A stretch of DNA of 64,000 nt from Halomonas socia (lineage in GTDB: Bacteria; Pseudomonadota; Gammaproteobacteria; Pseudomonadales; Halomonadaceae). A program made the position numbers and the translations under genes. The notes beneath the pieces are model-generated. The model was given only the letters and a program-made list of their open reading frames with translations, made no database searches and was not told where the DNA came from. The stretch covers positions 186,001 to 250,000 of the forward strand of contig NZ_CP048812.1 of the NCBI RefSeq assembly GCF_010977575.1, given 5' to 3'. This document shows positions 1 to 9,376 of the stretch, piece after piece; the stretch's first letter is position 1; each line of letters starts with the position of its first letter.

Positions 1-634
1 CCGGCCAGACGTCATAGGGCGGCGCCTCCATGGGAGCGTTGTCGGGAATTCGGTCGGTACGCACCAAGTGGGGATAAAAATGCATCATCAGCGATGTCTC
101 GAGCACCGCCGCGTGTTCCAGTTCGATGCCCGGAAAGCCATCCGGGAAGACGTCATCGAGAGTGTCCCGGGTCAGGAATTCCCAATGCTGCAGACACATG
201 ATCCGTAGGCCGGTGTCACCGACCTCGCGCATCGCCAGATCGATACCTTCGTTGAGGAACCAGAGGTTCTCGAAATGACCGTCTATGACGCAGAGGCGGC
301 GTACCCCATGGCGCGCCAGCTCACGAATTACGTCGCGCACCACCGCACTCAGTGTAGCGCCATCGAGCCCGGTGCTGCCGGGAAAGGAAGGGCCGCCCCC
401 GGTGCGCGGCATCGACTTGTAGCCATAATTAATCGGTGGGGCGACGATACCCTCGACCTCTTGCGCCACCATCATGGCGATGGCCGTCGGCAGCAGATGA
501 TCCACGCCCATGGGAAGGTGTGGTCCATGCTGTTCCAGCATGCCAGTGGGGAGAAACACCACCGGCTCGTCATCGAGACGTGCGCCAAACTCGGGCCACG
601 TCATCTCTGCCATCAACACCGTCGATTGCTTCAT
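1..634 (-). CDS. Creatininase family protein (creatinine amidohydrolase-like), C-terminus cut by window edge
   Basis: Reading frame opens at the ATG at 634 and runs off the left edge, giving 211 visible residues. The metal-binding creatininase signature EQHGPHLPMGVD lies near residue 33. DGHFEN, the counterpart of the NGHYEN metal/active-site loop of true creatininases, lies near residue 115, and a late ELEHAAVLETS segment matches the family's HAGxxETS motif. These enzymes hydrolyse cyclic amides such as creatinine; the exact substrate cannot be read here. The gene lies 41 bp downstream of the ABC ATPase gene in the same direction, so it is probably the last gene of that operon and acts on what the transporter imports. 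Confidence 0.8.
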   Translation of the reverse strand, partial: MKQSTVLMAEMTWPEFGARLDDEPVVFLPTGMLEQHGPHLPMGVDHLLPTAIAMMVAQEVEGIVAPPINYGYKSMPRTGGGPSFPGSTGLDGATLSAVVRDVIRELARHGVRRLCVIDGHFENLWFLNEGIDLAMREVGDTGLRIMCLQHWEFLTRDTLDDVFPDGFPGIELEHAAVLETSLMMHFYPHLVRTDRIPDNAPMEAPPYDVWP

Positions 635-675
635 TAGGCCTCTCTCATGATCGTGTTTTTGGCTGCCTCGCGCCG

Positions 676-1530
676 TCACGGTGCAGTCTCGTCGCTACCC
701 TGTTCGCGCATCAGCTGCAGGATGTGGCGCTCCATGTCGCCGTATCCGGCCAGGCCGATCAGCTCCTCTTTCTGGCCGATCCGGCGTCCCTGTTTGAATG
801 CGGGGATGATCTCTTCGTGAACCCTCCCAGGGTGGCGTGACATAAACTCGATCCGGTCCGCCAGGAAGATGGCTTCCTCGATGTCATGCGTCACCATCAG
901 CACCGTCGTATTGGCGGCCTTGACGATGTCCATCATCAATTCCTGCATCTGCCAACGCGTTTGGGCGTCGAGTGCACCGAATGGCTCATCCATCAACAGG
1001 ATCGCCGGGGCGTTGGCGAGCGTGCGCGCGATCGCCACACGCTGTTTCATGCCCCCGGAAAGATGTCGCGGATAGGTGCTGGCGAAACGGCTCAGCCCCA
1101 CAAGCTCGATGAAGTGCTCGGCCCGCTCGCATCGCTCTTGTCTGGGAACATGGTTCAACCGCATGCCGTATTCAACGTTCTGCTGAACGGTCAGCCAGTC
1201 GAAAGAGGTATAGGCCTGGAAGACCATTCCTCGCTCCTGGTCTGGGGCGACGATCGGTTCCCCATCAAGCGTCAGCTCTCCTGTGGTCGGTTGTTCAAGC
1301 CCCGCGACCATACGTAACACCGTGGACTTGCCGCAGCCGGAGGGCCCCAGCAGAACGCAAACCTCGTTCTCACGGGCGTCGAAGCTGACGTTGGCGATCG
1401 CTTCAATGGTTTCTCCACGCGGGAGACGAAACGACTTGCCTACCCCCTTCAACCGAAGCTTGGGAACCGCGGCGACATCGCCAGAAGGGCCGGGGGCAAA
1501 TGGCATCACATCATCCATGGGTTGGCTCAT
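676..1530 (-). CDS. ABC transporter ATP-binding protein, NitT/TauT (SsuB/TauB) type
   Basis: A 284-residue nucleotide-binding subunit. Walker A GPSGCGKST is near residue 60, the signature LSGGMKQRVAIAR is central, and Walker B LLMDEPFGALD follows with its switch histidine (TVLMVTHDIEEA). The ATG at 1530 was chosen because it overlaps the permease stop as TGATG, which is typical of translational coupling; a longer in-frame extension to 1812 lies inside the permease gene and is not credible. It energises uptake with the permease and binding protein encoded upstream. Confidence 0.88.
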   Translation of the reverse strand: MSQPMDDVMPFAPGPSGDVAAVPKLRLKGVGKSFRLPRGETIEAIANVSFDARENEVCVLLGPSGCGKSTVLRMVAGLEQPTTGELTLDGEPIVAPDQERGMVFQAYTSFDWLTVQQNVEYGMRLNHVPRQERCERAEHFIELVGLSRFASTYPRHLSGGMKQRVAIARTLANAPAILLMDEPFGALDAQTRWQMQELMMDIVKAANTTVLMVTHDIEEAIFLADRIEFMSRHPGRVHEEIIPAFKQGRRIGQKEELIGLAGYGDMERHILQLMREQGSDETAP

Positions 1531-2354
1531 CAGTCGCCCTCCTGTCTGAGATAGGGAAAGAGCGCACGCTGCAACCACCGGAACAGTAGGTCGAATGCAA
1601 GGCCAAGCAAGCCGATAATCAGAATCCCGGCCATGATTTCGTCGGTATTCAGGAAGCGTCGCGCCCGCATCATCATGGCGCCGATGCCGGTCGTCGAGGC
1701 GATGATCTCGGCGATCACCAAGTAGGTCCAGGCGATCGCCAGCATTTGCCTCATGGAGGTCAAGATGTTGGGCATCACTGCCGGCACCACGACCGTCCAG
1801 AGAATCTGCCAACGCTTGCCGCCAAGCGTCATGGCGGTTTCGATAAGCTCCGCACGCACCTGGCTCGTGTGGTCCATGATCAAGGTGATCAGGAAGAAGA
1901 TGACCCCCAGGAACAACAGCGCCAGTTTGGGCAATTCACCCGTGCCGAACCACATCAGCAGAATGGGAATAAAGGCGGGGGCCGGCAGGTAGCGCCATGC
2001 CGACACGAACGGATTGAACAACGCCTCCACTGTCTTGAACGTTCCCATCAGGATGCCGAGGGGTACCGCGATCGCGCAGGCCAACAGGAAGCTTCCGATG
2101 ATGCGCGCAATACTGATGCCGACATCCCCCAGGAAGCCGCGCTCGGCGAAGAGTTCATAAAGAGTGGTGATTACGTCGACCGGCGAAGGTACCAGCAACG
2201 CATTGACCCATCCGCGTAATACCGCCGTCTCCCAAACCCCGAAAAACACGATCCACACCAGGGCACCCAAAACAAGCCGCCACCCTCGCGGCACTGGTGT
2301 CAGGAACTCGAACCAGCGTGATTGGTAGGCACGTTGTCTGGATTTACCTGCCAT
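1530..2354 (-). CDS. ABC transporter permease, NitT/TauT (SsuC/TauC) type
   Basis: A 274-residue inner-membrane subunit with about six hydrophobic segments. The cytoplasmic coupling loop, LIETAMTLGGKRWQILWTVV at about residues 165-185, is the EAA-type loop of binding-protein-dependent permeases. Its stop overlaps the ATPase start by one base. It is the middle gene of the binding protein-permease-ATPase operon. Substrate unknown; the family imports nitrate, taurine, sulfonates, thiamine precursors and related small molecules. Confidence 0.87.
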   Translation of the reverse strand: MAGKSRQRAYQSRWFEFLTPVPRGWRLVLGALVWIVFFGVWETAVLRGWVNALLVPSPVDVITTLYELFAERGFLGDVGISIARIIGSFLLACAIAVPLGILMGTFKTVEALFNPFVSAWRYLPAPAFIPILLMWFGTGELPKLALLFLGVIFFLITLIMDHTSQVRAELIETAMTLGGKRWQILWTVVVPAVMPNILTSMRQMLAIAWTYLVIAEIIASTTGIGAMMMRARRFLNTDEIMAGILIIGLLGLAFDLLFRWLQRALFPYLRQEGD

Positions 2355-2447
2355 TCATATTCCCCGTCTGTAAAGGCTATTGGCTCAAAGGCCAAACCAG
2401 GCCATGTTACGGGAAGCCCCGACAGAGGCGGCACTTCCCGCTCGTCA

Positions 2448-3533
2448 TTAACGCGCGGACATGGACTGGCGATAACCTTCGTCGACCAGATCAGCGATCA
2501 GGCTACAGTCGACGCCTTTTTCCGCGTCGTGCACTTCATCCATCAGCCCCAGTGTCACCCACCATTCGTTGGTACGCTCGACACTTTGCACGATGGAACC
2601 ATGCTCGATGCCATGCGGTGGCTCGCCATCAAGCGCGCCGCAGATCCGAGCCGTTTCATCGAAATCAAGCATGTAGAGGCCATCGTCCAGGTACTTGCCG
2701 TTGGTTCCCACTACCGACTCGATATCGGCCACCGGCCACTGGAGGTAATCCGAGAACAGCTGATTCACTTCTTCGGTATTGTCGTGCCAGTACTGCAAGG
2801 CATCGAAGCGGGCGCGGAGTATGTCCATGGCCGCCTGCCGCTGTTCGCCGATGAACGTCTTGTTCATGTACATCGCATCCATGAAGATACCGGTGTCGAG
2901 GTAGTAGGGCTCGGCGGTATTCGCCGCGATTTCGGCGGTGTCAAGATTGTCCATAACGCGCGTGACCCAGGGTTCGTACATGTATGCCGCCGCTAGGTCG
3001 CCCGACATCACCGGTCCTACGGCTTCGTCAGCATTCAGGTTTACCCACTCGACCTCATTCGGGCTCAGGCCTTCCTTGTCGAGCCACATGCCCATTAGTA
3101 TTTCGCCGATGTAGGCTTGCGGTGCTCCGACTCTCTGTCCTCTCAGCTCCTCTACACCCATGTCATCGGCAATCAACACCTTGTCGACGCCATAAGAAAT
3201 ATTGAGGTGAGACACTAATACCGTGTCCGTACCTCGCGCGATGGCGAGTGGGGTATATTCGGCGGTGCTGAGATAGACGTCTATCTGGCCCGCTGCGAGC
3301 GCCGCATGGCCGCCGAGTGGATCCTCGAAAATGGTGAGATTGAGCTCGTAATCGCCGGCGAGGTCTTTCTGCCTCGCGACTTCGAGAAAGGAAAAGCCCG
3401 GCCACGACACGTTGAGGCCGATGTTGATTGTGTCGTTGGCCTGGGCAGCAGCGACGCCTGGCAAAATCGCGACGGAAGCGAACAACAGCGTGGCGATAGC
3501 GGTTGTTTTTCTTGGAAAATATATGTGCTTCAT
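2448..3533 (-). CDS. ABC transporter periplasmic substrate-binding protein, NitT/TauT type
   Basis: A 361-residue secreted protein. The ATG at 3533 is preceded by AGGA at a good distance and gives a clean Sec signal peptide (basic MKHIYFPRKT, hydrophobic core, cut after GVAAAQA). The mature part starts with INIGLNVSWPGFSFLEVARQ, the usual first strand and loop of NMT1/TauA-like binding proteins, and contains YEPWVTRVMDN typical of the second lobe. The 17 extra residues upstream in frame lack a ribosome site. It is the first gene of the importer operon and is divergent from the LysR gene, its likely regulator. Confidence 0.85.
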   Translation of the reverse strand: MKHIYFPRKTTAIATLLFASVAILPGVAAAQANDTINIGLNVSWPGFSFLEVARQKDLAGDYELNLTIFEDPLGGHAALAAGQIDVYLSTAEYTPLAIARGTDTVLVSHLNISYGVDKVLIADDMGVEELRGQRVGAPQAYIGEILMGMWLDKEGLSPNEVEWVNLNADEAVGPVMSGDLAAAYMYEPWVTRVMDNLDTAEIAANTAEPYYLDTGIFMDAMYMNKTFIGEQRQAAMDILRARFDALQYWHDNTEEVNQLFSDYLQWPVADIESVVGTNGKYLDDGLYMLDFDETARICGALDGEPPHGIEHGSIVQSVERTNEWWVTLGLMDEVHDAEKGVDCSLIADLVDEGYRQSMSAR

Positions 3534-3855
3534 TTTATTATTCCTAGTTTTGGCAAGATGTTTAACCACGGCAAGTCTAACCATTCGACTTTGGGGGAAT
3601 GCCGGTTGCTGTTCAACGGGTAATCTCTTGACTTAAATTGAGCATATACCTTGAGGGTTGATCGAACCATTACCAGATCACAAACCAAGGTTTGAGTATG
3701 GATAAAGTAACTCAATTGCTTCATTTGGGTGCATTTTTTCAGTTCTTGCTGCCATTTGGTGCAGTTGCAATAAGGCAAGCTAGTCTTTGACAGGAAAACC
3801 GAAAAACAGCTTTTACTTGGTTTATTCTGCTGGTTATCTTAAATTTTAGCGATAT
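3534..3855. promoter_or_regulatory. Divergent promoter region between importer operon and lysR gene
   Basis: AT-rich 322-bp non-coding gap between divergent genes. It holds an inverted repeat at 3681-3694 with 6-base arms, CAAACC and GGTTTG, around a 2-base centre. LysR proteins usually bind T-N11-A-type dyads in such divergent gaps, so this is a candidate operator. Nothing else is recognised. Confidence 0.45.
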
Positions 3856-4803
3856 ATGGTGACACACATGACGACTCGATACTCAAACGTTCCAAACCTC
3901 ACCGACTTCGATCTCAAGCTTCTACGCGTCTTTCATGCCGTGGTTCAGGCTCAGGGACTTGCGCCGGCCCAGCAGGTATTGGGTTTGTCGTTGTCGACCA
4001 TCAGCATCCAGCTCAAACAGCTTGAAGAACGCCTCGGCTTCACCCTCTGTGAACGGGGAAGAAAAGGCTTCGCGCTAACGGAAGAAGGTGAACGAATCCA
4101 CAAGAGCCTGACACCACTGTTCGACTCGGTGGCAGGTTTTCGCGATATTGTGGCAGAGGTTCGCGGCAACTTGAGCGGTGATTTGCATTTCGGCGTCGTC
4201 GACGCACTGGCAACGAATCAAGTGGCACCCTTGCCCAAGGGGTTTAAGAATTTTACGGAGCTAGCTCCCGAGGTTCATCTTCACGTGGATATTTCCTCGC
4301 CAGAGCAGCTCATCCAGGGGCTGGTCGATGGGCGCTATCACTGTATCCTGACTCCCGTCGAGCCGAATCACGACTCCGTCGACAGCGTGCCCGTGTTCAA
4401 GGAGCGCCAACAACTTTATTGCGGGGCTGATCACCCGCTATTCAACGAAACCGACCCGGCTCGTATCCTGGACGCCCTGCAGCGGACGACATTGACGGAC
4501 AAGAGTTATGCCTCCTTGCCCTCAATCGATAATCCACGTTTCACCGCTGAAGGCCCCACCGTTTCGCACATGGAAAGCAATGCTCTACTGATACTCAGTG
4601 GGCGCTACATTGGTTACCTGCCAGAACACTTTGCCGATTACTGGGTCAACACCAACCTGATGCGCATGCTCCTGCCTGATACCCCGAGCTACGAAAGTCA
4701 GTTCTATCTCTGCACAAGTAAGCATCACAGTTCCCGCTCAGCAGAAGTCTTTCGCCAGTGTATGGTCGATGTGTTGATGAAGGAGCCCAGCACCTATTCT
4801 TGA
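3856..4803 (+). CDS. LysR family transcriptional regulator
   Basis: A 315-residue regulator. Residues 15-75 form the winged helix-turn-helix (FDLKLLRVFHAVVQAQGLAPAQ, then LSLSTISIQLKQLEERLGFTL), followed by an effector-binding domain. An alternative start at 3868 (MTTRYSN) is possible. Its position divergent from the NitT/TauT-type importer suggests it controls that operon and perhaps the creatininase. The ligand is not predictable. Confidence 0.87.
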   Translation: MVTHMTTRYSNVPNLTDFDLKLLRVFHAVVQAQGLAPAQQVLGLSLSTISIQLKQLEERLGFTLCERGRKGFALTEEGERIHKSLTPLFDSVAGFRDIVAEVRGNLSGDLHFGVVDALATNQVAPLPKGFKNFTELAPEVHLHVDISSPEQLIQGLVDGRYHCILTPVEPNHDSVDSVPVFKERQQLYCGADHPLFNETDPARILDALQRTTLTDKSYASLPSIDNPRFTAEGPTVSHMESNALLILSGRYIGYLPEHFADYWVNTNLMRMLLPDTPSYESQFYLCTSKHHSSRSAEVFRQCMVDVLMKEPSTYS

Positions 4804-4989
4804 GCTAACTACATTGGTCGATTCGTCTTGAGCAGCCAGCCTGATTCCACCTCATTCACCAGGCTGAGATAGAAAATAAGATGGCGAGAAATTTCTCTTG
4901 CAGAATCAAGGCGTGCCTGCCGGAACACGATTCAAGAGGACTACTAGTCATGGGTGAAAGCCTATCCACCTGGACACCCTCCCGCAATG

Positions 4990-5125
4990 GGTCAATCGCG
5001 TCGAGATGAGCGGTCATAGCGCATCCAGCGATAGCGGTGCTCTGCTGCTGCGCGAAGCGCTCTACAACAGCGGTATCATTGCCGCACTTGAGGATCACTT
5101 GGTCGACGGTGTGATCCACAACACA
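4990..5125 (+). pseudogene. IS1380-family transposase N-terminal remnant
   Basis: A short open stretch reads HSASSDSGALLLREALYNSG, then IIAALEDHL, matching the start of IS1380 transposases (typically A.SSDGGALLLREAD...). It ends at an in-frame stop at once. Another IS1380 remnant, a C-terminal piece, lies at about 17850-18230 in the opposite orientation. The sequence from 4804 to 4990 holds no other recognisable gene. Confidence 0.5.
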
Positions 5126-5164
5126 TCCGCCACTCGCTGACCAGCCAGCTACGAAAACTGACTT

Positions 5165-5560
5165 GCAGCGATAAGCGGGCGCAACGCCCGCGTTAACTAC
5201 GTCGGCACCAAGAGCGGCCGCAACCGCTTCATCCTATCGACCGGAATCTCTACTACCGCCTCAAGACACACGGCCCCAGCGTCGGCCGATTCTTTCCGAA
5301 CGACGACTACCAGAGCTTCACCAACGCCCTCGAACATGCCTGCATCGATATGCCAGGGGACAGCGTACCCATATGCTTCGGCGCACCTTCGCCAGCCATT
5401 TCATGATGAACGGCGGGAACTTGCTGACGCTTAAGAATATCTTAGGTCATCAGAGCATTCAGATGATCATGCGCTACGCGCACCTGTCCCTAGATCATCT
5501 CAGCAGCGAAGCGGTGAAATCGGCCACAAGGCCAAGCGTGGACACATTGTGGACACTGCA
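5165..5560 (+). pseudogene. Tyrosine recombinase (phage integrase) C-terminal remnant
   Basis: Pieces in different frames add up to the catalytic end of a P2/Pf-type integrase: TKSGRNRF, then YYRLKTHGPSVGRFFPND, then HMLRRTFASHFMMNGG (HxLRxTFASHF), ILGHQSIQM and the Tyr motif MRYAHLSLDHL. At least two frameshifts interrupt it and the N-terminal half is absent. It lies immediately left of the 47-bp tRNA repeat, so it is either an island-end integrase remnant or the debris of a second element at the same site. Confidence 0.65.
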
Positions 5561-5611
5561 CCACAAGTACAGCCAGAAGGCGGGGAAAAGGATACGTAAA
5601 TGTTTGATTAC

Positions 5612-5658
5612 ATGGTGGGCCCAGCTGGACTCGAACCAGCGACCAAGGGATTATGAGT
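5612..5658 (-). repeat. Left attachment-site repeat: 3' fragment of tRNA-Ile2
   Basis: 47 bp identical to 29078-29124. It comprises the CCA end, the acceptor 3' strand, the T-arm and the anticodon-stem 3' side of the minus-strand tRNA-Ile2, but no 5' half follows (sequence diverges at 5659). This is the classical signature of an integrative element that entered a tRNA gene and left a duplicated 3' end at its far side. Confidence 0.85.
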
Positions 5659-5806
5659 GCAACCATACCGTATCGGGGACCGCGCCTGCAACGCATGTCT
5701 TCGGTATTTCAGGCGGTTACGGACGTCCACCTGTTACATGGTTTGCACTGGATTCACCCCATCAGCAACCAAATCGCAACCTGCACAGCTTGAGTAGCCA
5801 CACCTT
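5659..5806 (+). repeat. Degenerate direct repeat R1, left copy
   Basis: About 148 bp aligning with roughly 26805-26955. Shared blocks include GCAACCA, CGTATCGGGGA, CGCGCCTGCA and CAACCAAATCGCAACCTGCA, with scattered substitutions between. In both places the repeat ends against an unrelated broken gene: IS21 istA here, the RAMP-like ORF at the right. A shorter related block (AGCAACCAAACCGCAACC) lies just after the right integrase fragment near 29013. It may be the old 3' flank of an integrase/attachment region. Confidence 0.5.
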
Positions 5807-6408
5807 CCACCTCGGCCTCCGCCTTGTCCTTGGGCTTGTAGGGCCGCGCCAGCAGCACCGCGACCTGACTAGTGGCGGGCCATCTCCGCATAGGTCGCAT
5901 TGAGCTGGCTCTCGTAGCGACACGCCCGCGTCACGGCGCTCTTCAGGTTGTCGGGGACGAGCAGCTCGGGCACCCCACCCAGGAACTGGAAGGTGCGCAG
6001 ATGAGACGCGATCCAGTCGGGCAGTGCCTGGCTCCAGGTAGCCTCGGCGAAGGTGTAGCTGGACGCGCCCAGTACGGCGACGAACACATGGGCGTTGCGC
6101 ACCTCGCCGGTGGCCTGGTTGATGATCGGCACGGTCGGGCCGCAGTAGTCGATAAACAGCTTCTCGCCGGCGCGGTGGACCTGACGCATGCTGCGCCGCT
6201 GACGTTCACGCCAGGCTCGGTAGTGATGGCAGAACTGGCTGTAGCGGTGCGCCTTGTCGCCTTGGACCTCCACGTATTCTGCCCAGAGCAGCTGCAGGGT
6301 CACGCCCTTGCGCTTGAGCGCCTGGTGGACCTGGAAGTAGTCCGGCGCCGAGAAGCGCACCGGCAGCGTCTTGGCGGGAAACAGTCGCGCCTCGGCCGGT
6401 GACCCCAT
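5806..6408 (-). pseudogene. istA: IS21-family transposase IstA, internal fragment
   Basis: 180 codons of IS21 IstA, including LFPAKTLPVRFSAPDYFQVH and the DDE-region segments LFIDYCGPTVPI and FVAVLGASSYTFAEATWSQA, then FLGGVPELLVPDNLKSAV. An in-frame stop occurs at 5869 after YAEMARH, yet the adjacent bases continue the protein in another frame (VAVLLARPYKPKDKA) until the R1 repeat. The N-terminal part of the same gene is at about 11024-11219, separated by the IS66/IS630/ISL3 stack. The istB partner is not seen. Confidence 0.8.
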
Positions 6409-7100
6409 CTACCGCCAAGGCTCGGCTTCTGTAACGGTAGGTGCCCATCTATTGTTAAGTGGGCACCTAATGTGGTGTTTCACAAGTTAGGGTCATTAAT
6501 TGCCTCGGCCTTTCTGCCGATTTAGTGATGCAGCGGCTCTGCCAACGGAAGCGATAATGTCATCCGCCGATTTTCGCCACTTGAACGGCTTGGGATCCTC
6601 GTTGTAAATCGCTAGATAATGCCGGATCGAGTCTTCCAAATCGTTCACGCTGGTGTGCGCTTGCCGCTTGATCCATTTTTCGCTGATTGTTGAGAAAAAG
6701 CGTTCCACCAAATTCAGCCAAGACGCTGAGGTCGGGGTGAAATGGATATGATAGCGTGGCCTCTCTGCCAACCAGGCTTTCACTTTATCGGTCTTGTGGG
6801 TTCCGTAATTATCCATGATGAGGTGAATATCCAGACATGTTGGCACATCCCTGTCGATGGCATTGAGGAACTCCAGAAACTCCGCACTGCGATGGCGACG
6901 CTTGAGTCGCCCAATGACCTTGCCCGTTGCAATGTCCAAGGCAGCGAACAGCGATGTCGTACCATGGCGCTTGTAGTCATGGGTGTGTGTTTCAGGCTTT
7001 CCGAAGGTCAAGGGCAGTCCCGGTTGGGTCCGGTTTAGCGCTTGAATCTGGCTCTTCTCATCAACCGATAGCACTAATGCTCGGTCCGGTGGGTTCATAT

Positions 7101-8432
7101 GGGGCATCACCTAATGTAGTGGGTGCTGGTTCCATCTAGCCCCGCGTTCTTCCACCATAGCCCTGTCATGATCGCGCTTTGATGGGGAGACCATGGATCA
7201 GAACCAGCTCTATGAACGTATTCTCGGCCTTTCTACTCCGTGGTTCGTCAGTAAGGTGGACCTTGATGAGAGTAGTGGCTTAGTCGAGGTGCTGGTCGAG
7301 TGCGGTGCCTCTGCACAGCTGTGCTGCCCTCAGTGTGATCAACCTGCGCCGCGGTATGACAAGCGCCGCCGCCAGTGGCGTCATCTTGACACCTGCCAGT
7401 TCCAGACCAAGGTTGTGGCGGATGTGCCTCGTGTCCGCTGTCCAGAGCACGGCTGCCGGACGATCCAGGTGCCCTGGGCAGAAGGCAACAGTCGCTACAC
7501 CGCGCTTTTTGAGGCCCTTGTCATTCAATGGCTGAAGGAGGCATCGATCCAGGCCGTCAGTCGGCGATTGCAACTGAGTTGCACCGCGATTGACGGCATC
7601 ATGAAGCGAGCGGTCCGGAGAGGCCTGGCAACGAGGGCATCCCCGGATGTGCGCTTTCTGTCGGTGGATGAGACCGCGTTTCGCAAGGGGCACGACTACG
7701 TCACCATCCTCTCGAATCACCAAGGGCAGGTGATTGTCGTCGAAGATGGAAAATCAGCCGACAGCCTGTCGCGATGCTATTTGGCGCTCACGGAAGCGCA
7801 ACGCGCGAGTATCGAATCCGTCTCAATGGACATGAGCCCTGCCTATCGCAAGGCCACGTTTGTCCATGTTGAGAAGGCCTACCGCAAGATCGCCTTCGAC
7901 CACTTTCATATCGCCCAGCCCCTGAACGATGCGCTTAATGCGACGCGCAAGTCTGAACTCCATTCAGTAGACGCCTCTCTACGCCGGACAGCCCACCAGT
8001 CGCGCTACTCTTGGCTGAAGCGCCGAGATCGGCTCGATGAGCGAGAGCGATCCACTCTCAACTGGCTATCGAGCCAATTTTCGAATACCACGATCGCGTG
8101 GTACCTCAAGGAAAAGGCTCGGAATATCTGGAAGGGTAATCGCGTGCGAGGTGCCCGCGCCGCTTGGCAAGAGTGGATTCGGTTGGCCAAGGCGTCTGAT
8201 ATTCGGCCGGTAATGACCGCTGCCGAGCAAGTGGAAGAGAAGCTTTGGGGCATTCTCAACGCCATGCGGCTGAAGGCTTCCAACGGTCTGGCCGAGGCGC
8301 TGAACGGCAGGATCCGGGGCCTGAGAGTCAGGGCTAAGGGCTACCGCAACAAAGAGCGCTTCAAGACGGCGATACTGTTTCATTTCGGTGGGCTGGAAAT
8401 GACTCCCAACCCACTGAAATAAGTGAAGAGCC
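7101..8432 (+). mobile_element. ISL3-family insertion sequence with 8-bp target duplication
   Basis: 1332 bp. The ends GGGGCATCACCTAATGTAGT and, on the opposite strand, GGCTCTTCACTTATTTCAGT form an imperfect inverted repeat. The element is flanked by direct repeats of GTTCATAT at 7093-7100 and 8433-8440; the uninterrupted IS630 copy has GTTCATAT once at this spot. An 8-bp duplication is the ISL3 rule. It is complete and possibly still mobile. Confidence 0.9.
7193..8422 (+). CDS. ISL3-family transposase
   Basis: 409 residues, full length. The N-terminal zinc-binding region has CCPQCDQPAPRYDKRRR and VRCPEHGCRT. Then come a helix-turn-helix (IQAVSRRLQLSCTAIDGIM) and the DDE catalytic domain starting at FLSVDETAFRKGHDYVTILS, continuing with VSMDMSPAYRKA and DHFHIAQPLNDALN, and ending with the conserved SNGLAEALNGRIRGLRVRAKG. 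It moves its own element; no cargo. Confidence 0.93.
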   Translation: MDQNQLYERILGLSTPWFVSKVDLDESSGLVEVLVECGASAQLCCPQCDQPAPRYDKRRRQWRHLDTCQFQTKVVADVPRVRCPEHGCRTIQVPWAEGNSRYTALFEALVIQWLKEASIQAVSRRLQLSCTAIDGIMKRAVRRGLATRASPDVRFLSVDETAFRKGHDYVTILSNHQGQVIVVEDGKSADSLSRCYLALTEAQRASIESVSMDMSPAYRKATFVHVEKAYRKIAFDHFHIAQPLNDALNATRKSELHSVDASLRRTAHQSRYSWLKRRDRLDERERSTLNWLSSQFSNTTIAWYLKEKARNIWKGNRVRGARAAWQEWIRLAKASDIRPVMTAAEQVEEKLWGILNAMRLKASNGLAEALNGRIRGLRVRAKGYRNKERFKTAILFHFGGLEMTPNPLK

Positions 8433-9010
8433 GTTCATATACAGGCCAACGATATCGTGCACTTTATCAACGAAGGCCGGGTCCGTGAAAGTTTGAAGGT
8501 CTTCTCTTTATGTGGCTTGAGCCCGAAGGCATGCCAGATTCGCTGCACGCTGGCGGGAGAGATGCCAACGGCCTCGCTCATCTGCCGAGTACTCCAGTGG
8601 CTGGCATTATCGGGCTGGGTTTGGGTAGCGCGATCAATGACCTCCTGAACTTGTTCGTCACTGATGCTTCTCGGCCGGCCCGAGCGGGGTTCATCATTCA
8701 AACCATCAAGCCGCCACCGGCCGAAGCGGACTCGCCAGCGAGAGACAGTATGGACGCCGATACCAAGGCGCCGGGCAATGGCTGCCCCTGACTCGCCGTT
8801 GGCGCAGCCCAGGATAATCTTGGCACGAATGCGCCCATCGGAAGGGCCTTTACGTTGCCTGACTCGGCGAGCGAGCTCGGCATGCTCCCATTCGGTCAGA
8901 GTAATCGGTGTCGCGGGGCGGCCTGTCTTCATGTTTGCCTCCCAGAGTGATATGAATCGGCAGTATAGACCAAACATTATGGCTGGTACTTTTGAAACAC
9001 CACACTAACG

Positions 9011-9376
9011 ATGACTACCCTAAGCACCGAGCGTGAGATACGCAGATGTCGCCGCTATACGCCTGAGTTCAGAGCCAAGATCGTGACGGCGTGCCTGCAG
9101 GGCGATGCCTCGATCGCTCAGGTAGCGCTGCAGCACGGGCTCAACACCAACCTCGTCCAGACCTGGATCCGCAAGGCCAGGCGTCAGAGCCAGTTGCCGG
9201 CCGTTCCGGACTTCGTACCACTCTCGGTGCCGCCCCCAGCGCCTGATCTTCCCATGTCGGCCACTGCCTCCGCGGAAATTCGTATCGAGGTGCCCTCGGC
9301 GCGCGGCACGATCACCGTGCATTGGCCAGTGGTCGAGGCGGCGCAGTGCGCGCAGTGGTTGAAGGGGCTGTTGTGA
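9011..9376 (+). CDS. tnpA: IS66 family accessory protein TnpA (helix-turn-helix)
   Basis: 121 residues. The N-terminal helix-turn-helix (RRYTPEFRAKIVTACLQGDA, AQVALQHGLNTNLVQTWIRK) matches the IS66 Orf1/TnpA group that binds the element ends. Its stop overlaps the tnpB start (TGATG at 9374-9378), indicating translational coupling. The IS630 insertion lies only 4 bp upstream of the ATG and probably removes the native promoter. Confidence 0.85.
   Translation: MTTLSTEREIRRCRRYTPEFRAKIVTACLQGDASIAQVALQHGLNTNLVQTWIRKARRQSQLPAVPDFVPLSVPPPAPDLPMSATASAEIRIEVPSARGTITVHWPVVEAAQCAQWLKGLL

Larger units (their letters stand above)
6496..8932 (-). pseudogene. IS630 transposase, copy A, frameshifted and interrupted
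   Basis: The N-terminal half (8932 down to about 8441) and the C-terminal half (7110 down to 6496) are nearly identical to the intact transposase at 27390-28487. One C of a CC pair is missing after KTFKLS (intact copy reads [11 protein letters not shown]), shifting the frame, and the ISL3 insertion follows about 40 bp later. The DDE parts [20 protein letters not shown] and [14 protein letters not shown] lie in the C-terminal half. Confidence 0.85.
6470..9005 (-). mobile_element. IS630-family element, copy A, split by an ISL3 insertion
   Basis: Termini (ATGTGGTGTTTCA at the left, TGAAACACCACAC at the right) match those of the intact copy at 27317-28513 except the outermost left base, and TA dinucleotides flank both ends. 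Without the 1332-bp ISL3 insert and its duplicated 8 bases the element is about 1.2 kb, like the intact copy. It entered IS66 just upstream of tnpA. Confidence 0.85.

Noticed and set aside
5612-5658. A second tRNA gene at the left boundary
   Set aside because: Only the 3' half matches; after the anticodon-stem bases the sequence diverges and no D-arm or 5' acceptor strand can be formed.
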